From Zeimonas sp003577305 (GTDB lineage Bacteria; Pseudomonadota; Gammaproteobacteria; Burkholderiales; Burkholderiaceae_E), in assembly GCA_030263385.1 (NCBI GenBank), contig SZOX01000027.1:1-64000 (forward strand): a DNA stretch of 64,000 nt, read 5' to 3'. This document shows positions 25,292 to 34,087 of the stretch, piece by piece. Under the pieces are notes generated by a model that did not search any database, was not told the DNA's origin, and worked only from the letters and a program-made list of their open reading frames with translations. Numbering within the stretch: position 1 is the first letter of the stretch; each line of letters begins with the position of its first letter. A program made the translations under genes and the position numbers.

Positions 25292-25831
25292 TCAGTCGCG
25301 GATCGTGTCGAGCTCGCGGCGGATCGACGCGATGTTGCCCTCGGAGCGGCCGATGTCGTCCTTGAGCCGCTGCACGCGGTCGAGGTATTTCTGGTAATTG
25401 CGCTCGTCGCCCAGGCGATCGGGCTCGCCGTCCTTGTAGACCGCCTTCAGCTCGGCCAGCCGCGTCTCTTCCTTGCGCAGTTCGTCCTCGAGAATGCGCC
25501 GGCGCTCCAGATCGCGCTCGCGCTGCGTGTTCGCATCGACCTTCGGGAAAGCGTTCGCGCCGCCGGGCCGTGCGGCCGCGGCCCCGGCCTGCGCAGGGGC
25601 GGTGCCGGCGGCCGGGCGTGCCCCCGCCGGCAACTTCGGCGCCGGAATCGTGGTGAGCGGTGCGAGATCGATCGCGCGGCAATTGCGTCCGTTCGGCGTG
25701 CCCTGGTAGACGGGCACCCCGCTCTCGGACTCACAGCGATAGACCTCGGCGGCGGCCGGCGCGGCCAGGCCGATGGCCACGGCCGCCAGCGAGGCGGCGC
25801 GAACCAGCGTGACGGTGCGAAGCGATCTCAT
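25292..25831 (-). CDS. exported DUF4124 protein with coiled coil
   Basis: 179 residues: signal peptide at 1-29 (AAPAAAE), DUF4124 domain (VYRCESESGVPVYQGTPNGRNC), an Ala/Pro linker (60-90), and a charged helix at about 98-178 that should form a coiled coil (RERDLERRRILEDELRKEE). Periplasmic, function unknown. In many Burkholderiales a DUF4124 gene lies between glnA and ntrBC (from memory); here no ntrBC follows. The gap to glnA is 160 bases. Confidence 0.85.
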   Translation of the reverse strand: MRSLRTVTLVRAASLAAVAIGLAAPAAAEVYRCESESGVPVYQGTPNGRNCRAIDLAPLTTIPAPKLPAGARPAAGTAPAQAGAAAARPGGANAFPKVDANTQRERDLERRRILEDELRKEETRLAELKAVYKDGEPDRLGDERNYQKYLDRVQRLKDDIGRSEGNIASIRRELDTIRD

Positions 25832-25991
25832 GCTGAGGCCGGAGAGAGTCGAACTGGAAGCGGTCGGGCCGGGAACTCCGCGGCCAGTGTAAGGCAGCCC
25901 GGATGGCGAGACAAACCCGACGGACGGCCGACCGACCTGCGGGGCGTGCAGCCCGACCTGCGCCCCGCTCCGGGCGTGCCGCGCGCGCGCA

Positions 25992-27404
25992 TCAGAGGCT
26001 GTAGTACATGTCGAACTCGACCGGATGCGTGGTCATGCGCAGCCGCGTGACCTCCTCCATCTTCAGCTCGATGTACGCATCGATCAGGTCGTTGCTGAAC
26101 ACTCCGCCGCGCGTGAGGAACTCGCGGTCCTTGTCCAGGTACCCGAGCGCCTCGTCGAGCGAGGCGCAGACGGTCGGGATGCTCGCCGCCTCTTCGGGCG
26201 GCAGGTCGTACAGGTTCTTGTCGGCCGCTTCGCCGGGGTCGATCTTGTTCTGCACGCCGTCCAGGCCCGCCATCATCAGTGCGGCGAACAGCAGGTAGGG
26301 ATTGGCGCTCGGGTCGGGAAAACGCGCCTCGATGCGCCGTCCCTTCGGATTGGTCGCGTACGGAATGCGGATCGACGCGGAGCGGTTGCGCGCCGAGTAG
26401 GCGAGCTTCACCGGCGCCTCGAAGCCGGGCACCAGCCGCTTGTACGAGTTGGTGCCCGGGTTGGCGATCGCGTTGAGCGCGCGCGCGTGCCGGATCACGC
26501 CGCCGATGTAGTGCAGCGCGAAATCGGACAGCCCGGCGTACTTGTCGCCTGCGAACAGGTTCTCGCCGTCCTTCCAGATCGACTGGTGCACGTGCATGCC
26601 CGAGCCGTTGTCGCCGACGATCGGCTTGGGCATGAAAGTGGCGGTCTTGCCGTAGCTGTGCGCGACGTTGTGGATCACGTACTTCATCGTCTGCAGCCAG
26701 TCGGCACGCTGCACCAGCGTCGAGAACTTCGTGCCGATCTCGTTCTGCCCGGCTCCGCCCACCTCGTGGTGATGCACTTCCACCGGAATGCCCATCTGCT
26801 CGAGGATCAGGCACATCTCCGAACGCATGTCCTGGAACGAATCGACCGGCGGCACCGGGAAATAGCCGCCCTTCACCGGCGGCCGGTGCGCCAGGTTGCC
26901 GCCCTCGATTTCCCTGCCGGTCGACCACGAAGCCTCTTCGGAAGTGATCTTCACGAAGCAGCCCGACATGTCGACGCTCCAGGTGACCGAGTCGAAGATG
27001 AAGAACTCGGGCTCCGGGCCGAACCAGGCGGTGTCGCCGAGGCCGGTGGACTTCAGGTAGGCCTCGGCGCGCCGCGCGAGCGAACGCGGATCGCGCGAGT
27101 AGCCCGTGCCGTCGGCCGGTTCGACGACGTCGCAGGTGACGATCAGCGTCGGCTCCTCGCGAAACGGATCCATGTTCGCGGTGGCCGGATCGGGCATCAG
27201 CAGCATGTCCGAGGCCTCGATGCCCTTCCATCCGGCGATCGACGAACCGTCGAAGGGGTGGCCCGACGTGATCCGGTCCTCGTCGAAGATCTTCGCCGGC
27301 AGCGAAACGTGCTGCTCCTTGCCGCGGGTGTCGGTGAAGCGCAGATCGACGAACTTCACTTCGTTGTCGGCGATCATCTTCATCACGTCTTTGACGGTGG
27401 CCAT
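25992..27404 (-). CDS. glnA: type I glutamine synthetase
   Basis: ATP-dependent ligation of ammonia to glutamate; dodecamer, the main ammonia-assimilation enzyme. 470 residues. Signatures: FDGSSIAGWKGI, GPEPEFFIFD, VHHHEVGGAGQNEIG, KPIVGDNGSGMHVHQS, NPGTNSYKRLVPGFEAPV, and NRSASIRIP. The adenylylation tyrosine lies in KNLYDLPPEE (about residue 398), so GlnE control is expected. A strong Shine-Dalgarno (AGGAG) stands before the ATG. No NtrC or sigma-54 site was recognised with confidence upstream, and no ntrB/ntrC genes are in the window. Confidence 0.97.
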   Translation of the reverse strand: MATVKDVMKMIADNEVKFVDLRFTDTRGKEQHVSLPAKIFDEDRITSGHPFDGSSIAGWKGIEASDMLLMPDPATANMDPFREEPTLIVTCDVVEPADGTGYSRDPRSLARRAEAYLKSTGLGDTAWFGPEPEFFIFDSVTWSVDMSGCFVKITSEEASWSTGREIEGGNLAHRPPVKGGYFPVPPVDSFQDMRSEMCLILEQMGIPVEVHHHEVGGAGQNEIGTKFSTLVQRADWLQTMKYVIHNVAHSYGKTATFMPKPIVGDNGSGMHVHQSIWKDGENLFAGDKYAGLSDFALHYIGGVIRHARALNAIANPGTNSYKRLVPGFEAPVKLAYSARNRSASIRIPYATNPKGRRIEARFPDPSANPYLLFAALMMAGLDGVQNKIDPGEAADKNLYDLPPEEAASIPTVCASLDEALGYLDKDREFLTRGGVFSNDLIDAYIELKMEEVTRLRMTTHPVEFDMYYSL

Positions 27405-27578
27405 GCTGGCGTTCTCCTGGTCTCGGGGGTCTCGTGTTGCGGGGCGGCAGCGCGCTGCGTCGCCTCTTTCGACATCATCGCACCATCGTCGAAGCCACCG
27501 CGATGGCGCGCCCGCGGCTGCGCTGCACGCACCGGCGCACGCACCGGTGCGCGCGCGGCTGCGCCCGGTGCGAGCCCA

Positions 27579-29270
27579 TCAGGCAGCCGCCGTCGGCTCG
27601 CCCGCCGACGGCTCGTCGGGCCAGCGGAAGGCCGCGAAACGCTCGCGCAGCCGCGCCTTCCAGAACTTGCCGGTCGAGGTGCGCGGCACCGCGTCGATGA
27701 ACTCGAAAGCGTCGGGCAGCTGCCAGCGGGCGAACTTCGGCGCGATGAACGCGCGCAGTTCGTCGGCGCTCACGGCGGCGCCGGGCCGCAGCGCCACGCA
27801 GGCGAGGGGCCGCTCGCCCCACTTCGGATGCGCGATCGCGATCACCGCCGCTTCGGCCACCGCCGGATGCGCCATGATCGCGTTCTCCAGGTCGACCGAG
27901 CTGATCCACTCCCCGCCCGACTTGATCAGGTCTTTCGTGCGGTCGGCAATGCGGATGTAGCCGCTGGGGTCGATCGCCGCCACGTCGCCGGTGCGCAGCC
28001 AGCCGTCGGCGGTGAACTTGTCGGCCCCCGGCGGCTCGGCGTGGTACGAGCCGGTGATGAAGGGCCCGCGCACCTGCAGCTCGCCCACGTCGGTCCCGTT
28101 CCAGGCGCACGGGCCCGCGTCGCCCATGATGCGCACCTCCACCAGCGGCACCGGTACCCCGGCCATCGCCTTGCGTGCGAACCACTGGTCTTCGTCCAGG
28201 CGAGCGCGCAGTTCGGGTTTCTCGAAGAACAGCGACCCCATCGGCGAGGTCTCGGTCATGCCCCAGCCCTGCGCGAGCCGGATGCCGTGCCGCTCGAACT
28301 GGCGGATCAGCGCTTCGGGCACCGCCGCGCCGCCGACCATGCTGCGCATCCCCGCCGGCAGCCGCCAGCGCTGCGGCTGGGCCTCGTAGGCCTGGATCAG
28401 CGCCAGCCAGATCGTCGGCACGCCGAGCGTGAGCGTGGGCGGCTCCTGCTGCATCAGGTCGAGCAGATCCTCGGGGTGCAGGTGCGGGCCCGGAAAGACC
28501 AGCTTCGCTCCGAGCATCACCGCCGCGTACGGAATGCCCCAGGAATTCGCGTGGAACATCGGCGTGACCGGAATCACCACGTCGCGCGAGGACAGCGCCA
28601 CGTAGTCGGGCAGCGCGCAATTGAGCGAATGCAGCACGGTCGAGCGGTGCGAGTACACCACTCCCTTCGGCCGGCCGGTGGTGCCCGAGGTGTAGCACAT
28701 CGCCACCGGGTCGTTCTCGTCGTGCGGCACGTAGTCGAAGCCGGCGGGCGCCTGCGCGAGCAGCACCTCGTAGTCGTCGAACGCCGGTTCGCCGTCGTGC
28801 GGATCACCGATGCTGGTCTGCACCGCGGCACCGGAGAACGGAAACACGATCACCCGCTCGAAGCGATGCTGGGCGGCGAACTGCCGGTACAGCGGCAGCA
28901 GGATGTCGTCGACCACCAGGAAGCGGTCGCGCGCGTGGTGCGCGATCCAGCCGATGTCGTCGGGCGCCAGGCGCAGGTTCAGCGTGTGCATGACGCCACC
29001 GGCGGCCGGGATGCCGAAATAGCATTCGAGGTGCGCGTGATGGTTCCAGCACAGCGTGGCGACGCGGTCGCCCTTGCGCAGGCCGAGCTTCTTCAGCGCT
29101 GCCGCCAGCGCCCGCGTGCGCCGGTACCAGTCGGCATAGCGATACCGGTGCAGCGACTTGTCGGGCAGCCGCGAGACGATCTCCGACTCGGCGAACAACT
29201 GGCCCGCGTGCTCCATCAGCCGGTTCAGCGACAGCGGCACCGGCATCATCGTGGTCTTGACCGAATGCAT
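27579..29270 (-). CDS. acyl-CoA ligase (medium/long-chain fatty-acid type)
   Basis: 563-residue AMP-forming ligase: acyl acid + ATP + CoA to acyl-CoA. The phosphate-binding loop is MCYTSGTTGRPKGVVYSHRS (about 183-202), followed by GWGMTETSPMGSL, the adenylate motif DGWLRTGDVAAID and the hinge lysine region YIRIADRTKDLIKSGGEWIS. The C-terminal catalytic Lys is in RTSTGKFWK. The N-terminus resembles the ligases annotated as long-chain or methylthiopropionate CoA ligases; the substrate is not decidable. The ATG at 29270 has GAGAGGG upstream; an alternative at 29285 would touch the hemW stop. It is last in the kinase-to-ligase run. Confidence 0.9.
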   Translation of the reverse strand: MHSVKTTMMPVPLSLNRLMEHAGQLFAESEIVSRLPDKSLHRYRYADWYRRTRALAAALKKLGLRKGDRVATLCWNHHAHLECYFGIPAAGGVMHTLNLRLAPDDIGWIAHHARDRFLVVDDILLPLYRQFAAQHRFERVIVFPFSGAAVQTSIGDPHDGEPAFDDYEVLLAQAPAGFDYVPHDENDPVAMCYTSGTTGRPKGVVYSHRSTVLHSLNCALPDYVALSSRDVVIPVTPMFHANSWGIPYAAVMLGAKLVFPGPHLHPEDLLDLMQQEPPTLTLGVPTIWLALIQAYEAQPQRWRLPAGMRSMVGGAAVPEALIRQFERHGIRLAQGWGMTETSPMGSLFFEKPELRARLDEDQWFARKAMAGVPVPLVEVRIMGDAGPCAWNGTDVGELQVRGPFITGSYHAEPPGADKFTADGWLRTGDVAAIDPSGYIRIADRTKDLIKSGGEWISSVDLENAIMAHPAVAEAAVIAIAHPKWGERPLACVALRPGAAVSADELRAFIAPKFARWQLPDAFEFIDAVPRTSTGKFWKARLRERFAAFRWPDEPSAGEPTAAA

Positions 29271-29285
29271 CGTCCCTCTCTCCAT

Positions 29286-30455
29286 TCAACGCCGGTCGTC
29301 GTTCTTCAGGAACAGCCCCAGCAGATCGTTCAGGAAGCGCAGCCCCAGCGGCGTGGCGCGAATCCGGGTCGGATCGGCTTCGAGCAGGCCGCGCTCGACC
29401 GCCCTCGCGCGTTCGCGCCCGATCGCCGCCACCGACTGGCCGGTGCGTTCGGAAAACCATGCCGCCGGTACCCCTTCGGTGAGCCGCAGGGCGTTCAGCA
29501 TGAACTCGAACGGCAGTTCGTCGCAACTCACGATGCGCTCTTCCCCGATCGCCGAGGCGGCGAGCGCCGCATCGACGTAGCGCTCGGGCTGGCGCACTCG
29601 TGCCTCGCGCACGATGCGGTCGTGAAACGTCAGCTTGCCGTGCGCGCCCGCGCCGATGCCGAGGTAGTCGCCGAACTCCCAGTAGTTCAGGTTGTGGCGG
29701 CAGCGCGCACCCGGTCGCGCCCACGCCGACACCTCGTAGCGCTCGAAACCGGCCGCCCCGAGCGTGTCGCCGGCCAGCGCCAGCATGTCGGCCGACAGGT
29801 CGTCGTCGGGCAGCGGCGGCGGCCGTTTCGCGAACGCCGTGGCGGGCTCGATCGTCAGGTGGTACAGCGACAGGTGCGGCGGCCCGAACGCCAGCGCGCT
29901 GGCGAGGTCGTCGCGCAGCCCCTGCAGCGTCTGGCCCGGAAGCGCGTACATCAGGTCGATGTTGAAACTGGCGAAGCTGCGCGCCGCCTCCTCGATTGCC
30001 GCGCGCGCCTGGCGCGCGTCGTGCACGCGCCCGAGCGCGCGCAGCGCGTCGTCGCTGAAGCTCTGCACGCCGATCGACAGCCGGGTCACGCCGGCCTGCG
30101 CATAGGCGGCGAAGCGCTGCGCCTCGAACGTGCCCGGATTCGCCTCCATCGTCACTTCCGCGCCGGGCGCAACGCGCAGCCGCGCACGGATCGTCGCGAG
30201 CAGCCGCTCGATCGCGTCCGGCGAGAACAGGCTCGGCGTGCCTCCGCCGATGAACACGGTCGAGACGCTGCGGCCCCGGACGTTCGGCAGCGAGGCCTCG
30301 AGATCGGCCTGCAGCGCATCGAGATAGCGTGCCTCGGGCAGTTCGCGCAGGCTCCCGCGCCAGGCGTGCGAATTGAAGTCGCAATACGGGCACTTGCTCA
30401 GGCACCAGGGCAGGTGCACGTAGAGCGACAGCGGCAGGGCGACGTTTTCAGGCAT
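29286..30455 (-). CDS. hemW: radical SAM heme chaperone HemW
   Basis: 389 residues. The radical SAM cluster motif is CLSKCPYCDFNSHAW: CxxxCxxC followed by DF rather than the CxC of HemN, which marks HemW (a heme-binding chaperone) and not coproporphyrinogen dehydrogenase. Also TVFIGGGTPSLF, VTMEANPGTFE, LSIGVQSFSDDALRALGR, FNIDLMYALPGQT and the C-terminal HemW domain ending LGLRFLNDLLGLFL. Its start overlaps the rdgB stop by eight bases. rdgB-hemW adjacency is common in proteobacteria. Confidence 0.95.
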   Translation of the reverse strand: MPENVALPLSLYVHLPWCLSKCPYCDFNSHAWRGSLRELPEARYLDALQADLEASLPNVRGRSVSTVFIGGGTPSLFSPDAIERLLATIRARLRVAPGAEVTMEANPGTFEAQRFAAYAQAGVTRLSIGVQSFSDDALRALGRVHDARQARAAIEEAARSFASFNIDLMYALPGQTLQGLRDDLASALAFGPPHLSLYHLTIEPATAFAKRPPPLPDDDLSADMLALAGDTLGAAGFERYEVSAWARPGARCRHNLNYWEFGDYLGIGAGAHGKLTFHDRIVREARVRQPERYVDAALAASAIGEERIVSCDELPFEFMLNALRLTEGVPAAWFSERTGQSVAAIGRERARAVERGLLEADPTRIRATPLGLRFLNDLLGLFLKNDDRR

Positions 30456-31110
30456 CGACCAGTCGATCGCGCCGCAGCCGCTCGACGAGCAGCCGCAGCG
30501 CCTGTCCGCGGTGGCCGAGCAGGTTCTTGCGCTGCGGGTCGAGCTCGGCAGCGGTGCAGCCCAGCTCGGGCAGCAGGAAGTGCGGGTCGTAGCCGAAGCC
30601 GCCGCTGCCGCGCGGCGTGTCGATCACCTCGCCGTACCAGCTCGCATCGGCGATGAGCGGCTGCGGATCGTCGGCCGCGCGCAGCAGCACGAGCACGCAG
30701 TAGTAGTGCGCGGCGCGCTCGGCGCAGCCCGCCAGATCGGCGACGAGCTGCGCGTTGTTGGCCGCGTCGGTGTCGAGCGCCGCCGCACTGGTGCCCGCGC
30801 TGGTGCCCGAGCTGGCGCGCGCGCTGCGCGCCGCCCAGCGCGCCGACATCACGCCCGGACGCCCGCCGAGCGCGTCCACGCACAGCCCGGAATCGTCGGC
30901 GAGCGCCGGCAGGCCCGTGAGACTGCTCGCGTGCCGCGCCTTGGCGAGCGCGTTCTCCACGAAGGTGGCGAACGGCTCTTCGGCTTCGGGCACGCCGAAC
31001 GCCGACTGCGGTTCGAGCGCCAGCCCCAGCGGTGCCAGCAGCGCGGCGAGCTCGCGCAGCTTGCCCGCGTTGTTCGAGGCCAGCACCACGCGCCGCAGCC
31101 GCTCAGCCAC
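30448..31110 (-). CDS. rdgB: XTP/dITP diphosphatase (Ham1/RdgB)
   Basis: Hydrolyses non-canonical purine triphosphates (XTP, dITP, ITP) to monophosphates to keep them out of nucleic acids. 220 residues. Signatures: VVLASNNAGKLREL, FVENALAKARHAS, LPALADDSGLCVDALGGRPGV, GEVIDTPRGSGGFGYDPHFLLPE, and KNLLGHRGQALRLL. Between SARWAA and DTDAANNAQL there is an insertion of roughly 15 residues rich in Ser/Ala/Thr/Gly where relatives have only a few. GTG start, overlapping the rph stop by eight bases. Confidence 0.94.
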   Translation of the reverse strand: MAERLRRVVLASNNAGKLRELAALLAPLGLALEPQSAFGVPEAEEPFATFVENALAKARHASSLTGLPALADDSGLCVDALGGRPGVMSARWAARSARASSGTSAGTSAAALDTDAANNAQLVADLAGCAERAAHYYCVLVLLRAADDPQPLIADASWYGEVIDTPRGSGGFGYDPHFLLPELGCTAAELDPQRKNLLGHRGQALRLLVERLRRDRLVDA

Positions 31111-31825
31111 GGAGCGCGGCCCGCTGTGCGTCGATCAGGCGCCGGATGCCTTCGGCCGCGAGATCGACCAGCCGGTCCAGCTGCTCGCGGGTGAACGGCT
31201 CGCCTTCGGCGGTGCCCTGCACTTCGACGAAGCCGCCGGTGCCGGTCATCACCACGTTCAGGTCTGTCTCGCAGGCGGAGTCTTCGGCGTAGTCCAGGTC
31301 GAGCACCGCGGTGCCCTGGTAGAGCCCGACCGAGACCGCCGCGACGAAGTCGCGCACCGGCGTGCGCTCGATCGCGCCCGAGGCGAGCAGTCCGGTCACC
31401 GCGTCGTGGGCCGCGACGAACGCGCCGGTGATTGCAGCGGTGCGCGTGCCGCCGTCGGCCTGCAGCACGTCGCAGTCGAGCGTGATCGTGCGCTCGCCGA
31501 GCCGCTCGAGTTCGAACACGGCGCGCAGGCTGCGCCCGATCAGGCGCTGGATTTCCTGGGTGCGCCCGCTCTGCCGGCCGCGCGCCGCCTCGCGCTCGAT
31601 GCGCGTGTGCGTCGAGCGCGGCAGCATGCCGTACTCGGCAGTGAGCCAGCCGCGTCCGGCGCCGCGCAGGAACGCCGGCACCTTCTCCTCGACACTGGCG
31701 GTGCACAGCACGCGCGTGTCGCCGAACTCGACCAGCACCGATCCTTCGGCTTGGCGCGTGAAACCGCGGGTGATGCGCACCGCGCGCAGCGCATCGGGCG
31801 CTCGGCCGCTCGGACGGATCGACAT
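31103..31825 (-). CDS. rph: ribonuclease PH
   Basis: Phosphorolytic 3'-5' exoribonuclease that trims tRNA 3' ends; works as a hexamer. 240 residues, full length. Signatures: RPSGRAPDALRAVRITRGFT, GSVLVEFGDTRVLCTASVEE, WLTAEYGMLPRSTHTR, GRTQEIQRLIGRSLRA, ITLDCDVLQADGGTRTAAIT and LDLDYAEDSACETDLNVVMT. I chose the ATG at 31825 (MSIRPSG); an ATG four codons upstream at 31837 is nearly on top of the PP2C stop. E. coli K-12 carries a frameshifted rph, but here the frame is intact to the end. Confidence 0.95.
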   Translation of the reverse strand: MSIRPSGRAPDALRAVRITRGFTRQAEGSVLVEFGDTRVLCTASVEEKVPAFLRGAGRGWLTAEYGMLPRSTHTRIEREAARGRQSGRTQEIQRLIGRSLRAVFELERLGERTITLDCDVLQADGGTRTAAITGAFVAAHDAVTGLLASGAIERTPVRDFVAAVSVGLYQGTAVLDLDYAEDSACETDLNVVMTGTGGFVEVQGTAEGEPFTREQLDRLVDLAAEGIRRLIDAQRAALRG

Positions 31826-31839
31826 CGCTGGCTGCATCC

Positions 31840-32748
31840 TCAATGGCCGCCCGTGCGCGAAATCGCCTCGCGGATCTCCTCGATCGTGCGTTCGATCTCG
31901 TCTTCGGTCAGCGCGTCGCCGGCCGCGGTCTCGTCGATCGAGCCGACCGCGATCGTGGTGGTGATCGCGCCATCGGGCACCTCGTCGGACGAGAGCGCCG
32001 GCACGTTCGCGCCGGCCTCCCAGGTCATTGCCAGCGCGGTCGCGTTGTCGGCCAGCGATCCCGCGTGCCCGACCGCCTGCGCGACGAGACGCGGCACCCC
32101 GGTGAGCACCGACTCGGCCGTCAGCGGCTCGAGCAGATCGCTCTCGGGCAGTGCCGACCACACGCCGTCGCTGCACAGCATCAGCGTGTCGCCCGGCCGC
32201 AGCGCCACGTCGCCGCCCTGCTCGATGGTGGGCTCGAACGGCGAACCCAGGCAGTTCAGCACCTTGTTGCGCTCGGGGTGCGTGGCCCGGTCGCACTCGT
32301 CGATCATGCCCAGGTCGATCAGGTTCTGCACCTTCGAGTGATCGCGGGTTCGCATCGCCACCTGGCCGCCGCGCACCAGGTAGAGCCGCGAGTCGCCGGC
32401 GTGCGCCCACCAGGCTCGCCCGTGCTGCACCACGCATCCGACGATCGTCGTGCGCGGCGACTCGGGCAGGCGATGCATGTCCTGGTAGCGCAGGATCTCG
32501 CGATGCGCACGCCGCAGCGCGCGGTCGAGGAAAGCCGGCGGATCGGCCAGCACCGGACGCGCCTCCTCCTGGAAAACGGAAGCCGCCACCTGCAGCGCCA
32601 GGTGCGCGGCGACCTCGCCGCGCGCGTGCCCGCCCATGCCGTCGGCGACCAGCATCAGCAGGCTGTCGCGCGTGTAGCAGTAGCCCATGCGGTCCTGGTT
32701 CGACGCCCGCGCGCCGATCAGGCTGTCCTGGTAGATCGAGAAGCGCAT
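31840..32748 (-). CDS. PP2C-type Ser/Thr protein phosphatase
   Basis: 302 residues. Metal-binding motifs: ASNQDRMGYCY, LVADGMGGHARGEVAA, WWAHAGDSRLYLVRGG, and DNATALAM near the end. Cytoplasmic, single domain plus an acidic C-terminal tail of about 60 residues (LTEDEIERTIEEIREA). It lies 23 bases after a Ser/Thr kinase gene, so the two very probably form an antagonistic pair. The ATG at 32748 (MRFSIYQD) has GGAG upstream; longer frames add arginine-rich sequence. Confidence 0.93.
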   Translation of the reverse strand: MRFSIYQDSLIGARASNQDRMGYCYTRDSLLMLVADGMGGHARGEVAAHLALQVAASVFQEEARPVLADPPAFLDRALRRAHREILRYQDMHRLPESPRTTIVGCVVQHGRAWWAHAGDSRLYLVRGGQVAMRTRDHSKVQNLIDLGMIDECDRATHPERNKVLNCLGSPFEPTIEQGGDVALRPGDTLMLCSDGVWSALPESDLLEPLTAESVLTGVPRLVAQAVGHAGSLADNATALAMTWEAGANVPALSSDEVPDGAITTTIAVGSIDETAAGDALTEDEIERTIEEIREAISRTGGH

Positions 32749-32771
32749 CGGATCTCCGCGGCGCGCGTCGC

Positions 32772-33776
32772 TCAGCCGGGAAGCGTCAGGTTTTCGTCGT
32801 CGCGCCGCCGGATGCCGGCACGCAACGCGAGCGTGTCGAACCAGCGCGCCGCGGGCTTCGGCTTGCCGGGCGGCTCGGCGGGCACCTCGATGAGCCGCAG
32901 CGCGCGCTGCAGCGCGAAGACGCTTTGCGGGCGCTCGAGCGGATCGAGCTTCAGGCACCACGAGACCAGGTCGAGCAGCGCGCGCGAATAGTGCTCGGCC
33001 AGCGCGTCGATCGCGCGCGGCAGCTTGTCTTCCAGTTCGCGCTGGTCGGCCGGCTGGGGCGGCTGCCCGGACATGCAGCCGAGCATGCTCGCGCCGAGGC
33101 CGTAGACGTCGGTCCAGGGGCCCAGCCGCTGCGTGCGCCGGTAGAGCTCGGGCGCGGCAAAGCCCGGCGTGTACATCGGGAACAGCTTCTGCGGCTGCGC
33201 GTCGAGCGTGCGCCGCGCCGCGCCGAAGTCGAGCAGCAGCGGCGTGCCGTCGAGCCGCAGGTAGATGTTGGCCGGCTTCAGGTCGAGATGCAGCAGCCGG
33301 TTGGCGTGCACCTCGCGCAGCCCGTTCATCACCAGGTTGAAGACCCGCAGCACGTGCCGCTCGGGCAGCACCGCCTTGTCGGCCTGGCGCCCGCGATGGC
33401 GCAGCACGAGTTCCTGAAGGCTGCGCCCGCGCTCCCAGGCCATCACCATGTAGACCGTGTCGTTGGCGCGGAAGAAGTTGACCACCCGCACCACGTTGGG
33501 ATGGAAAATGCGCGCGAGCGCGCGACCTTCCTCGAAGAAGCAGCGCAACCCGTTGCGGAAAGTGGCCTCGCTCGCTGTCGCGATCTCGGGCGCCAGCTGG
33601 CCGGGGCCGCGCTTGACCAGCGCGCTGGGCAGGTATTCCTTGATTGCGAACTTCTCGCCGGCTGCATCCTCGGCGAGGTAGACGATCGAGAATCCTCCGC
33701 TCGAGATCTTCCTTACAATGCGGTATTCGCCGAGTTCGTGCCCTTCGGGCAGCGGCGCGTTCGTCTGGGTGCCCAT
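32772..33776 (-). CDS. Hanks-type Ser/Thr protein kinase
   Basis: 334 residues, soluble, no membrane helix or sensor domain. Kinase domain at about 19-300: glycine loop SSGGFSIVYLAE, ATP-binding Lys46 in FAIKEYLP, catalytic HLDLKPANIYL (Asp165), metal-binding DFG (183-185), then GFAAPELY and DVYGLGASML. First gene of a run with PP2C, rph, rdgB, hemW and acyl-CoA ligase. Its only upstream space on this side is 18 bases before a 198-bp inverted-repeat element. A possible -10 (GATACT, reading the minus strand at 33785-33790) would give an almost leaderless mRNA. Targets are unknown; an FHA-domain protein is encoded 17 kb away. Confidence 0.92.
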   Translation of the reverse strand: MGTQTNAPLPEGHELGEYRIVRKISSGGFSIVYLAEDAAGEKFAIKEYLPSALVKRGPGQLAPEIATASEATFRNGLRCFFEEGRALARIFHPNVVRVVNFFRANDTVYMVMAWERGRSLQELVLRHRGRQADKAVLPERHVLRVFNLVMNGLREVHANRLLHLDLKPANIYLRLDGTPLLLDFGAARRTLDAQPQKLFPMYTPGFAAPELYRRTQRLGPWTDVYGLGASMLGCMSGQPPQPADQRELEDKLPRAIDALAEHYSRALLDLVSWCLKLDPLERPQSVFALQRALRLIEVPAEPPGKPKPAARWFDTLALRAGIRRRDDENLTLPG

Positions 33777-33794
33777 CGCGTCGGAGTATCCGGC

Positions 33795-33992
33795 CTAGGG
33801 CGTGTTCACACTACGATCGTCCCCGCGCCGGGGCCTGCCGGACCGCCAAACGAGGCGCCGGCGACGCGCGTGGCGGTGCCACGCAAGGAGCCGGCAACGA
33901 AGCCGTGGCACCGCCACGGCTGCGCTTTGCGCCTCGATTGCGCGCTTTTTTCGGACTCACGCGGGGACGATCGTAGTGTGAACACGCCCTAG
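33795..33992. mobile_element. 198-bp MITE-like element with perfect 33-bp terminal inverted repeats
   Basis: Bases 33795-33827 and 33960-33992 are exact reverse complements. Each end carries CTAG, which may be a 4-bp target duplication or part of the repeat; just inside it the ends read GGGCGTGTTCACACTACG. The 132-bp interior holds a second nested palindrome: CGTGGCGGTGCCACG near 33871 pairs with CGTGGCACCGCCACG near 33914. No credible protein is encoded. It fills most of the 311-base gap between the divergent kinase operon and yicC. Size, long perfect ends and lack of coding suggest a non-autonomous transposable element; a large regulatory hairpin is the alternative. Confidence 0.65.
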
Positions 33993-34087
33993 CCTTCGAT
34001 AGTCGATCCGTACGCATTCTAAAGACTTCCCGTCCCCGATCACCGATCTTGAGCCAACGATCCGCCGAGCGGCACCCCCTACAGAGC

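Noticed and set aside
29286..30455. Oxygen-independent coproporphyrinogen oxidase HemN
   Set aside because: The cluster motif lacks the fourth Cys of HemN (CxxCDF in place of CxxCxC) and the length fits HemW.
26025..30656. A 1543-codon open frame on the plus strand
   Set aside because: It is antisense to glnA, the ligase and hemW, and its translation is Arg/His/Gln-rich with no motif. GC-rich codon use creates such shadow frames.
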